The notes beneath the pieces are model-generated. The model was given only the letters and a program-made list of their open reading frames with translations, did no database searches and was not told where the DNA came from. A program made the translations under genes and the position numbers. A stretch of 11,478 nucleotides of DNA from an uncultured bacterium. GTDB lineage: Bacteria > Bdellovibrionota_C > UBA2361 > CAKMMH01. Numbering within the stretch: the stretch's first letter is position 1; each line of letters starts with the position of its first letter. The DNA lies in contig CAKMMH010000040.1 in assembly GCA_927798255.1 (NCBI GenBank), positions 1-11,478 on the forward strand. Direction: 5' to 3'. Positions 1 to 6,136 of the stretch are shown piece after piece.

Positions 1-380
1 ATATTAAAAAAAGCATGAATTTAAAAGAAGGGGAGTTGCCAGTATTTGATTTAGTTTTACTTGGTATTGGTAAAGATGGATTTACTGCTTCTATTTATCC
101 TGGTGCAGATCTTCCAGAGAAAAATAAGGATATATGCTATATAGTCCCTGAGTCTGAAAGGTCACCATATAAGAGGATTACTCTTTCATCGCATGTACTT
201 TTTGGGGCTAAAAAGATATTTTTTATCGTTTGTGATGAAGTTAAGGCGGAGATTGTTCAAAAAGTTTTAGAAGAAAATCATACGCCAAAAGAGATTCCGG
301 TAATGCTTTATAAGAATGTTGAGGATAGAGTAACATTTTTTATAGGTGGTGCTGCAGTTAAAAATTTAAAAAAGATTTAA
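1..380 (+). CDS. pgl: 6-phosphogluconolactonase, 3' part only (5' end outside window)
   Basis: Hydrolyses 6-phosphoglucono-lactone to 6-phosphogluconate in the oxidative pentose phosphate pathway, in the cytosol. The reading frame is open from base 3, so the gene begins before the window; about 126 C-terminal residues are present. Family marks are PVFDLVLLGIGKDG followed by TASIYPG, the core block of the Pgl/glucosamine-isomerase family, then SPYKRITLSSHVL, matching the conserved R-I-T-L segment, and an A-A-V helix near the end. The odd point is that the usual D-G-H-T-A-S motif reads D-G-F-T-A-S (codon ttt), replacing a histidine regarded as catalytic. The protein may therefore be inactive or altered. 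The family call is firm from the flanking motifs; activity is uncertain. The ATG at 15 is internal, not the start. The bTHX gene follows after 54 nt. Confidence 0.85.
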   Translation, partial: IKKSMNLKEGELPVFDLVLLGIGKDGFTASIYPGADLPEKNKDICYIVPESERSPYKRITLSSHVLFGAKKIFFIVCDEVKAEIVQKVLEENHTPKEIPVMLYKNVEDRVTFFIGGAAVKNLKKI

Positions 381-434
381 AAAGATTTTATTTAAGTAAG
401 TATTTTTTATAAAATAATAGGAGTATTAATAAAT

Positions 435-542
435 ATGGGAAAAGGAGATAGTAAAACAAAAAGAGGAAAAATATTTAAAGGAAGTTATGGTAATTGTAGA
501 CCAAAAACTAAAGGTGCTTCTCAAGCAAATAAGAAGAAATAA
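435..542 (+). CDS. Small ribosomal subunit protein bTHX (Thx), 35 residues
   Basis: Tiny very basic protein that in known cases sits in the head of the 30S ribosomal subunit and stabilises rRNA packing. It begins MGKGDSKTKRGKIFKG and continues SYGNCRPKTKG, which is the diagnostic bTHX pattern (MGKGD, K-T-x-R-G-K-I, G-S-Y-G, R-P-K), and ends in a lysine tail. The length, 35 codons with a TAA stop, fits the 25-45 residue family. AGGAG at 419-423 lies 11 nt before the ATG, which supports translation. It follows pgl on the same strand by 54 nt, so it could be co-transcribed or use a promoter in that AT-rich gap. A strong hairpin follows at 569-637. The presence of bTHX is patchy across bacteria, so it may help to place the organism. 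No competing interpretation seems likely. Confidence 0.9.
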   Translation: MGKGDSKTKRGKIFKGSYGNCRPKTKGASQANKKK

Positions 543-568
543 TTTAGTTTTTTATTAAATTAAAAAGA

Positions 569-636
569 ATAACAGGAAAGGAAAAAGACTAGGTGGCTAT
601 GTATAAAAAATTATAGTTTTTTTCCTTTTTTGTTAT
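569..636. terminator. Long hairpin, probable bidirectional terminator
   Basis: Arms 569-590 and 615-636 pair along 22 positions, with three G-U wobbles in the plus-strand RNA. One further pair, 591 with 614, makes 23. The loop is about 22 nt. The arms are purine-rich on one side and T-rich on the other. The hairpin lies between the bTHX gene (plus) and the 106-residue gene (minus), which converge, so it could stop transcription from both sides. The stem is longer than a typical intrinsic terminator, so a small structured RNA is an alternative. Confidence 0.6.
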
Positions 637-645
637 AAATTTGAT

Positions 646-966
646 TTATATGTTAATATCTAACGATTTGTATTCGTTTTCTTTTTTTGATTTCTTTTTA
701 TTGTTTTTATTTGGAAGTTCACCTTCATTTTCTCGCTCTTCAAAAGCCTTTTCGGCTCGTGGAGCTGAGTATTGTATATCGCCTTTTTTTGTGTCTAATG
801 CAGTTGCGCTTTGACTTGCAAGACTTGTTGATACTTCTCTTGTATAATCGTTTGAAGTTGTTGATAAATCGTGTCTACTGCTTCTAACATGGTCTTGAGC
901 CGAGTTGTAGTTAGACACTAATGGTGATATTCCGGTAGATATGTTGTTGCTTATAGGAGCGACCAT
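646..966 (-). CDS. Hypothetical hydrophilic protein starting MVAP (106 residues)
   Basis: I do not recognise this protein. The N-terminal 60 residues are rich in Ser, Thr, Asn and Gln (MVAPISNNISTGISP and on). The C-terminal third is charged, with E-E-R-E-N-E-G-E at about 75-82 and then a Lys/Asn-rich stretch (KNNKKKSKKENEYKS). There is no signal peptide, membrane segment, Cys or Trp. It shares the opening MVAP plus an aliphatic residue with the 582-residue protein at 3371-5119, using different synonymous codons. No clear Shine-Dalgarno precedes the ATG. A short plus-strand frame overlaps at 687-887 but encodes an improbable hydrophobic peptide, so I prefer this strand. The composition would suit a secreted or intrinsically disordered protein; that is inference only. 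It is divergent from rnc and convergent with the bTHX gene. Confidence 0.55.
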   Translation of the reverse strand: MVAPISNNISTGISPLVSNYNSAQDHVRSSRHDLSTTSNDYTREVSTSLASQSATALDTKKGDIQYSAPRAEKAFEERENEGELPNKNNKKKSKKENEYKSLDINI

Positions 967-1007
967 GTTGTAAAATATTTTTTAATAATAAAGTTTATAC
1001 AAAATTT

Positions 1008-1033
1008 ACTTAAGTAGTCTTAGTGGCTTAAGT
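1008..1033. promoter_or_regulatory. Inverted repeat between divergent genes (possible operator)
   Basis: ACTTAAG (1008-1014) and CTTAAGT (1027-1033) form a 7-bp inverted repeat with a 12-nt spacer, each half holding the palindrome CTTAAG. It lies between the minus-strand MVAP gene (start 966) and rnc (start 1131), where a shared regulator could bind. A second small hairpin, 1050-1057 with 1067-1074, is followed by T residues just upstream of rnc. Both are short and in AT-rich DNA, so chance is possible. Confidence 0.25.
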
Positions 1034-1130
1034 TATCGTCGTTTTTTATAAGAGCTTTAGATTATGAAGCTTTTTTAAAAAATGATGTTTTTTCATTAAG
1101 ATTTAATATATTTAAGGAGAAACATCTAAA

Positions 1131-1865
1131 ATGAAATTTAATTTATTTAAAAGTGCCAAGAAAGGCACAGCAATTGATGAATACACAAGTTTAGAAGAGA
1201 AGCTTGGATATAAGTTTAAAGATAAAGCTAAACTAGAAAAAGCTTTAACTCATCGTTCTTTACATCATAAGGGGCACAATGACGATTATGAAAGAAGTGA
1301 GTTTTTAGGAGATGCTGTTCTTGATTTAGTAATAGCAGATTTGTTACTTAAAAAGTATAAAAAGGCTACAGAAGGCGAGTTGTCAAAATTAAGAGCTGCA
1401 CTTGTTAATTATAAAACTCTTGCAAAAATTGCAACAGAAATCCACGCAGGGGATTTTGTAAAACTTAGTCGTGCTGAGAAAGCCAATAATGGTCAAGAAA
1501 AACCTTCAATTTTGTCAGATGTTATGGAAGCAATTCTAGGGGCAATTTACTATGAATCTGGATTTGATGTAGTTTTTAAGGTTATTGCAAAATTATTTAA
1601 AAATGAGCTTGAAAATGTTACCCCATCAGATCCTAAAACAGAGCTTCAAGAGCTTCTTCATACGGTTACTAGTGATATTGCGGAATATAAACTTGTTTCT
1701 GTTCAAGGGCCTGAGCATTCACCATCGTTTGTAAGTGAAGTTTGCGTAGGTGAGGAAGTTTGGGGCCGAGGGCAAGGTTCAACAAAGAAAGAATCTCAAC
1801 AAATAGCAGCAAGAGAAGCAATAGCATATTTAAAAGAAAAATATCAAATCAATAATGAAAATTAA
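1131..1865 (+). CDS. rnc: Ribonuclease III
   Basis: Double-strand-specific endoribonuclease that processes rRNA precursors and structured mRNAs, acting as a dimer in the cytosol. The RNase III domain (about 18-150) carries the signature ERSEFLGDAVLDL. The metal-binding acidic residues are E57, D61, D130 and E133, and their spacing matches E. coli E41/D45/D114/E117. The second block is SILSDVMEAILGAIYYESG. A double-stranded RNA-binding domain starts near D167 (DPKTELQELL) and ends with STKKESQQIAAREAI. At 244 residues it is slightly longer than many homologues because of a roughly 16-residue basic N-terminal extension. AAGGAG at 1114-1119 lies 11 nt before the ATG and fixes this start. der follows after 34 nt, so they are probably one operon. 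Many bacteria have era at that position instead. Confidence 0.97.
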   Translation: MKFNLFKSAKKGTAIDEYTSLEEKLGYKFKDKAKLEKALTHRSLHHKGHNDDYERSEFLGDAVLDLVIADLLLKKYKKATEGELSKLRAALVNYKTLAKIATEIHAGDFVKLSRAEKANNGQEKPSILSDVMEAILGAIYYESGFDVVFKVIAKLFKNELENVTPSDPKTELQELLHTVTSDIAEYKLVSVQGPEHSPSFVSEVCVGEEVWGRGQGSTKKESQQIAAREAIAYLKEKYQINNEN

Positions 1866-1899
1866 TTATATAGATTTTTTGTTATAGGAAAAAATTAAT

Positions 1900-3255
1900 A
1901 TGAAAAAGTTTATACCTAAAGTTGCAATTATAGGAAGAACAAACGTCGGTAAGTCTACATTATTTAATCAAATAGTTGGAAGAAAATTAGCAATTGTAGA
2001 GGATGCGCCAGGAGTTACAAGGGATAGGGCATATGCGATGGTTAACTCACAAGGATTTACTTTTAATTTAATAGATACAGGCGGTCTTTTAGGTGACACT
2101 AAGGATGAGTTTCAAGATGAAATCACTAAGCAAGCTCAAATTGCTATAAGTCAAGCAGATATTATTTTAGTTTTGTTTGATGGAAAAGTAGGAGTGCATC
2201 CATTAGATAGAGAAATTGTTAAATCACTTTATGGTATTAAAAAACCTATTATTTATTTAGTTAATAAATGTGAAAAGCAAGATGATCAGTATGGAGCAAA
2301 TGACTTTTATAAATTAGGAATAGAAAAGTTTTTTTGTATTAGTGCAGCGCATAATGTTGGTGTTAGAGAAGTCGTAGCTGAAATTAAGACATATTTTGAT
2401 AAGAAGATTTTAGAAAATGAAAATATCGTAGATGATTCTATAAGAGTTGCAATAGTTGGGAAACCAAATGCTGGAAAATCTACACTTATTAATTTACTTT
2501 GTGGAGAAAATAGAGTTATAACATCAGACATTTCTGGAACTACTCGTGATAGCATTGAAGTAAATGTAAAAGTTAATGGTCAAGATTATATTTTAGTTGA
2601 TACTGCTGGGCTTCGCAAAAAAGCAAAAGTTAAAGATGATACTATTGAAGAGTATGGAACAATTCGTTCTATTGAGGCTTTATCAAATGCTGATGTTGCA
2701 ATTTTACTTCTTGATGCAAGCTTAGATAAAGTCGCTACTGAGCAAGATCAAAAAATTGCAGGTCTTATTCATGATAGGGGAATTCCTTTTATAATTGCTG
2801 CAAACAAGTGGGATTTAGTTGAAAAAGATCATAAAACAGTAAAAGAGTTTGAACGTAATATTTACGATATTTTTAAGTTTGCAAGATATGCTCCAATTAT
2901 TTACATTTCTGCAAAAGATGGCAAGCGTTGTTCAAAACTGTTACCAAAAGCAAAAGAAGTATATGAAAATGCAAGACATAGGATCACTACCGCTGCACTT
3001 AATAAAGTTATAAATACTGCATTTGAAAAACGTCCTCCAACTCCTTATCGTGGGCAAGTAATAAAAGTGTATTTTTCAACTCAAATACAAGTTGCCCCTC
3101 CAACATTTGTAGTTTTTGTAAATCATCCTAAAAGTCTTCATTTTTCTTATCTAAGATATCTTAAGAATGAGATTCGAAATGAGTTTGCGTTTGAAGGGTC
3201 TAATATAAAAGTTATCGTTCGTAAACGAAACGAAAATGAGGAAGATGCATCGTAA
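1900..3255 (+). CDS. der: GTPase Der (EngA), ribosome biogenesis
   Basis: Essential tandem GTPase that helps assemble the 50S ribosomal subunit. G domain 1 has the P-loop GRTNVGKST (residues 12-20), DTGGL and NKCE, where the last letter of the NKxD motif is Glu, a known variant in this family. G domain 2 has GKPNAGKST near 187-195, then SGTTRD, DTAGL and NKWD. The C-terminal KH-like domain is recognisable from RPPTPYRGQVIKVYFSTQ, PPTFVVFVN and SYLRYLKNEIR. The 451 residues fall in the normal range. AGGA at 1886-1889 precedes the ATG by 10 nt. It probably forms an operon with rnc. The last codons (E-N-E-E-D-A-S and stop) lie inside the left arm of a long palindrome, 3233-3358, so the extreme C-terminus may have been shaped by that element. 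Confidence 0.97.
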   Translation: MKKFIPKVAIIGRTNVGKSTLFNQIVGRKLAIVEDAPGVTRDRAYAMVNSQGFTFNLIDTGGLLGDTKDEFQDEITKQAQIAISQADIILVLFDGKVGVHPLDREIVKSLYGIKKPIIYLVNKCEKQDDQYGANDFYKLGIEKFFCISAAHNVGVREVVAEIKTYFDKKILENENIVDDSIRVAIVGKPNAGKSTLINLLCGENRVITSDISGTTRDSIEVNVKVNGQDYILVDTAGLRKKAKVKDDTIEEYGTIRSIEALSNADVAILLLDASLDKVATEQDQKIAGLIHDRGIPFIIAANKWDLVEKDHKTVKEFERNIYDIFKFARYAPIIYISAKDGKRCSKLLPKAKEVYENARHRITTAALNKVINTAFEKRPPTPYRGQVIKVYFSTQIQVAPPTFVVFVNHPKSLHFSYLRYLKNEIRNEFAFEGSNIKVIVRKRNENEEDAS

Positions 3256-3358
3256 AATACTGCGTTATTTTTAAAAAAGCTCACTCACCGTACTTATAGT
3301 ACGCTTTCGCTCGCTTTTTTGAAAATGCCTTGTCTTTTACGCGCCTCTTCCTCATTTT
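3233..3358. repeat. 126-nt imperfect palindrome at der 3' end; likely bidirectional terminator
   Basis: The two halves pair over most of their length. Perfect segments are 3233-3245 with 3346-3358 (13 bp), 3251-3257 with 3335-3341 (7 bp), 3273-3280 with 3313-3320 (8 bp, A6GC against GCT6), and 3289-3294 with 3298-3303 around a TAT loop. Segments in between pair with mismatches and wobbles. GC stems flanked by T runs on both strands fit a terminator shared by der and the convergent gene at 3371-5119. Length, symmetry and overlap with the der stop also resemble palindromic repeat elements such as those described in Rickettsia; whether other copies exist cannot be seen here. Confidence 0.8.
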
Positions 3359-3370
3359 AAGTTCATTGTT

Positions 3371-5119
3371 CTATGCACATAAGAATCTAGCTGAGAACTC
3401 AACACCAATGCCTGTTCCATCTTTAGGTGCAGTCATTATGTTGCGTTCCTCATCATCTACTTGATTCGGTTTATTAATTCTAACAATAGGATCAAGCTTT
3501 GTCTGTAATGATTCTAAATCTTCATCTGATGTTAAATCAGAAGAATTGTCTTCATCCTGATTTGAATCATTAGATCTTTTTGGTGATTCATCAGGTCTTT
3601 GTTGTTCTTTTTCTTTTTCGATTTCTTCTAAGTTATCCTCTATCTCGTCTGTTCCAATAGATTCAATATTGAATTTCTTTAATAATTCAAGCGTTTCTTT
3701 GTTATTTTCAACAAATGCCATTGATATTCTTCCTAGCAACTCATTTGCTGACATACTTTCAACTTTTGCCTTACCATGCTCATTTAATAACGATTCACTT
3801 TGAGAATTATCAAGTTTAAAATATGTAACGCCATTTTTCTCATAAAATCCTGAGATTCTAACCATGTGAAATGCATGTTGTCCAGCTTCATCCCATCTAA
3901 CTTTAACTGTTATTCCATTATTTATTCTGATAAGTTCTTTTAATAATGTAGGATCGCTATTTAATTTTTTAAATTCTTCACCGTTAATAACTATCCCATC
4001 TATTCCATAAATTGCTTTAAAGATTCTAGCCATTCCTTCATCTGTAATACCTTGAATAGCTTTTCCTTTAAGGTTGCCTTTAGAATAAATTGTTTCACCT
4101 TTTTCGTTAAATCCACCTTCATGAGTGTGAGAAACTAATGCAGCAGCCATCACGCCACCGACCATATCAGTATTCAATGAATCATGTAAATAAGTGCCAT
4201 TTCCTGTGTCTTTGAATGCGCCACATCTTGCGCTATGTAACTCCTTCCTTGTAATTTCAAGTATTTTAGAAGTATATCCGTCTTGTATACCATCAGTTAT
4301 AAATGATGATGGAACACAAGTTGAATATATACCTTGGTTTAATTTATTAGGATTAGCTACAGTCTTTAAAATATCTGAGAAAATCTGTGTATGTAAACTT
4401 CTTAAGCTACTATGAATACTTTCTTTGTCCTGTAGTTTAGCAAGCTCTCTCATAATACTTAAACTCTCTTGAGTTTGCCCGTTCCAACGTTTTTGAATCG
4501 TAGCAAATAATTCTTTATCTTTTTTACCAGACAATCCATTTTTTATTTGTTCAGTTAACCCGTTGTATTCAGCTAATTGTCTTTGATTTAAACTAGCTCC
4601 TTTTTCGGAAAATGATTCTTCACTTAACTTTCTTTCTTTTTCCTTTCTGAGTTTACCTAATTCCTTAATGACATCTTCTAATGTTTCTAAAGCTGATTTA
4701 TTATTAAGGACACCGTTTGTGTCGTTGTTTGAAGATTTTGTTTGCTCTAGGATGCTATTTACAGCATTACTTGACTCAATTGGACCTAATGAATTTAATT
4801 CAGTTTGTAATCTTTTCATCACACTTTCATTAGTTCTGCAACTATCAACTAACTTTGAAAAGTCTCCTGATACTTTTTTATTAAGCTTTGATGAAAATTC
4901 TTCAGCATTTTTGTCATTAATACCTACAGCTTTCAATTTTTGGCTAAGTGTAACTACATCAATTTTGGTTTTCTCTGTTTCAGGATTATTACTGCGAGTT
5001 TCTTTATTAAGTTCATCTTGACGTCCATTGTTAGTAGATTTTCTTTGTAGTTCTGTTGCTTTATTTGTTGCTTCTTGTGCTGCTTTCTGTGCTGCTGATG
5101 CAATTACTGGTGCTACCAT
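3371..5119 (-). CDS. Candidate papain-like cysteine peptidase, MVAP N-terminus (582 residues)
   Basis: I know no named family for this protein. The N-terminal 250 residues are polar and largely helical in character (MVAPVIASAAQKAAQEATNK, then a Lys/Glu-rich probable coiled coil around 145-185). A compact region follows. LNQGIYSTCVPSSF has Q262 six residues before C268, the spacing of papain Q19 and C25. Further on, HAFHMVRISGF and YFKLDNSQ resemble the papain blocks around H159 and N175, giving H418 (or H415) and N438 (or D437). This suggests a clan CA peptidase or related C39-like or transglutaminase-like fold; activity is inferred. The C-terminal 490-560 is strongly acidic (EDNLEEIEKEKEQQRP; DEDNSS), ending GVEFSARFLCA. 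There is no signal peptide or membrane segment. AGGAG lies 7-8 nt before the ATG and supports the start. It could be an effector or toxin-like enzyme exported by a non-Sec route. Confidence 0.7.
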   Translation of the reverse strand: MVAPVIASAAQKAAQEATNKATELQRKSTNNGRQDELNKETRSNNPETEKTKIDVVTLSQKLKAVGINDKNAEEFSSKLNKKVSGDFSKLVDSCRTNESVMKRLQTELNSLGPIESSNAVNSILEQTKSSNNDTNGVLNNKSALETLEDVIKELGKLRKEKERKLSEESFSEKGASLNQRQLAEYNGLTEQIKNGLSGKKDKELFATIQKRWNGQTQESLSIMRELAKLQDKESIHSSLRSLHTQIFSDILKTVANPNKLNQGIYSTCVPSSFITDGIQDGYTSKILEITRKELHSARCGAFKDTGNGTYLHDSLNTDMVGGVMAAALVSHTHEGGFNEKGETIYSKGNLKGKAIQGITDEGMARIFKAIYGIDGIVINGEEFKKLNSDPTLLKELIRINNGITVKVRWDEAGQHAFHMVRISGFYEKNGVTYFKLDNSQSESLLNEHGKAKVESMSANELLGRISMAFVENNKETLELLKKFNIESIGTDEIEDNLEEIEKEKEQQRPDESPKRSNDSNQDEDNSSDLTSDEDLESLQTKLDPIVRINKPNQVDDEERNIMTAPKDGTGIGVEFSARFLCA

Positions 5120-5262
5120 AATGTATCTCCTAATTTATATAAAAATAGCTTTTTCTTTGTTATGACAAAATTAAAAAATATGAAACAATAAAAAACAAAA
5201 ATAAACTACCGTTTATTATATATATTTTTTCTCAATAATCAAAATATATTTATATAAACAAA

Positions 5263-5300
5263 GAGCTAAAAACACTTAAAAAATTAAGCATTTTTAGCTC
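5263..5300 (-). terminator. Probable terminator of the OmpA-lipoprotein gene
   Basis: GAGCTAAAAA (5263-5272) pairs perfectly with TTTTTAGCTC (5291-5300), and inside it 5275-5279 pairs with 5284-5288 around a 4-nt loop. Read on the minus strand, the stem ends in TTTTTAGCTC followed by TTTG and TTT. It lies 58 nt after the stop of the OmpA-domain gene and upstream of the 582-residue gene, so it separates the two transcripts. Confidence 0.6.
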
Positions 5301-5357
5301 ATTTAGTATAACTAATTAAACCCATCTATGAAGCGTTATTTAGTTATATATAGGTTT

Positions 5358-6059
5358 TTATCTCCCAATATAGACGTCAACTCGTCTGTTTAACTGTTTG
5401 CCTTCCTTGGTAAGATTTGAAGCAATAGGGCGAGTAGCAGCGTAACTATTTACAATTACTTGATCTTGTGAAATTCCATAAGAAATTAAAGCTGCTGCAA
5501 CACTTTCTGCTCTTGCTTCAGAAAGCTCTTCATTGTAGCTAACACTTCCCGTGTCATCTGTATGGCCATCAACATAAACCTTTGAAGCAAAAGGACTTTT
5601 CTTAATAGCACTTGCTATTTGCTCTAAGTTTTTGCTTGCTCCAAGTCTTAAATTCGTCTGGTCTGTATCAAAAAATACTTGGTAAATATTTGAAGTGGCA
5701 GCTTTTGATAAAGCAAGGTCAAGTTTTGCTTGAAGATTAAATAATTCTTGTGCATTAGCATTGTTTTTAATCTTTAAATTTTCAAGTTCTCTTTCTTGCT
5801 TCATTTCAGCAGATTCAATAATATCTGCATTAGCACCAATAAGCGCTCCTTCTACAAGTCCAAAAGCAGCTCCTACTGCCACGCCTTCTCCTTGGCGGTT
5901 AGGAGATAATTGATTACCGATAACTGCTCCAGCACCTGCTCCCCAAGCAGCTCCGACAGCGGCGCTTCCAAGAGTTTTATCTGGCCCAGGTTGTGGTGCG
6001 CAAGCTGAAAGTCCGATTAAAGCTAACAAACTAGTTGATATAAAAATAGTCTTTTTCAT
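5358..6059 (-). CDS. OmpA-family outer-membrane lipoprotein (YiaD-like)
   Basis: Lipoprotein likely anchored in the outer membrane, with its C-terminal domain bound to peptidoglycan. The first 20 residues are a type II signal peptide with lipobox L-S-A-C (acylated Cys20); residue +2 is Ala, so Lol sorting to the outer membrane is expected. Residues 31-78 form a glycine-zipper region rich in GxxxG-type spacing (GAAWGAGAGAVIG, GAAFGLVEGALIG). A short coiled coil spans about 84-120. The OmpA-like domain (about 124-233) has VDGHTDDTGS, YNEELSEARAESV and NRRVDVYI; D168 and R183 match the diaminopimelate-binding pair. At 233 residues it fits YiaD-type proteins better than Pal, and no tol genes are nearby. 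The gene sits 77 nt downstream of lnt on the same strand, so the enzyme that finishes lipoproteins is beside one of its likely substrates. A terminator-like hairpin follows. Confidence 0.92.
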   Translation of the reverse strand: MKKTIFISTSLLALIGLSACAPQPGPDKTLGSAAVGAAWGAGAGAVIGNQLSPNRQGEGVAVGAAFGLVEGALIGANADIIESAEMKQERELENLKIKNNANAQELFNLQAKLDLALSKAATSNIYQVFFDTDQTNLRLGASKNLEQIASAIKKSPFASKVYVDGHTDDTGSVSYNEELSEARAESVAAALISYGISQDQVIVNSYAATRPIASNLTKEGKQLNRRVDVYIGR

Positions 6060-6136
6060 ATATAAACCTATATAAATATTAGGAGTTTTTATTTATTCTC
6101 CATTTATAAAAAACTTAATTTATACTAGTATGATGC

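Noticed and set aside
687..887. Plus-strand 66-codon frame opposite the MVAP gene
   Set aside because: It would give a Leu/Phe/Tyr-rich peptide with no motif or ribosome-binding site; the minus frame is longer and has protein-like composition.
2307..2555. Minus-strand 82-codon frame inside der
   Set aside because: It lies wholly within the conserved Der coding sequence and is an antisense shadow.
3374..3387. 12-mer GCACATAAGAAT shared by the 3' end of the 582-residue gene and the start of the hexokinase-like gene (10581-10592)
   Set aside because: Matches of this length are expected by chance in an 11-kb AT-rich window, and the flanks do not match.
4194..5021. Two plus-strand frames (4194-4415, 4668-5021) opposite the 582-residue gene
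   Set aside because: They are hydrophobic antisense shadows of a longer gene that has its own ribosome-binding site.
5307..5357. Possible pseudoknot: 5307-5315 with 5340-5348 and 5318-5322 with 5353-5357
   Set aside because: Arms are short and AT-rich, and a better terminator hairpin lies next to it; the crossing pairs are probably chance.
5358..6059. Calling the OmpA-domain lipoprotein Pal
   Set aside because: It has a long glycine-zipper segment and is longer than Pal, and no tol genes are adjacent; YiaD-like fits better.
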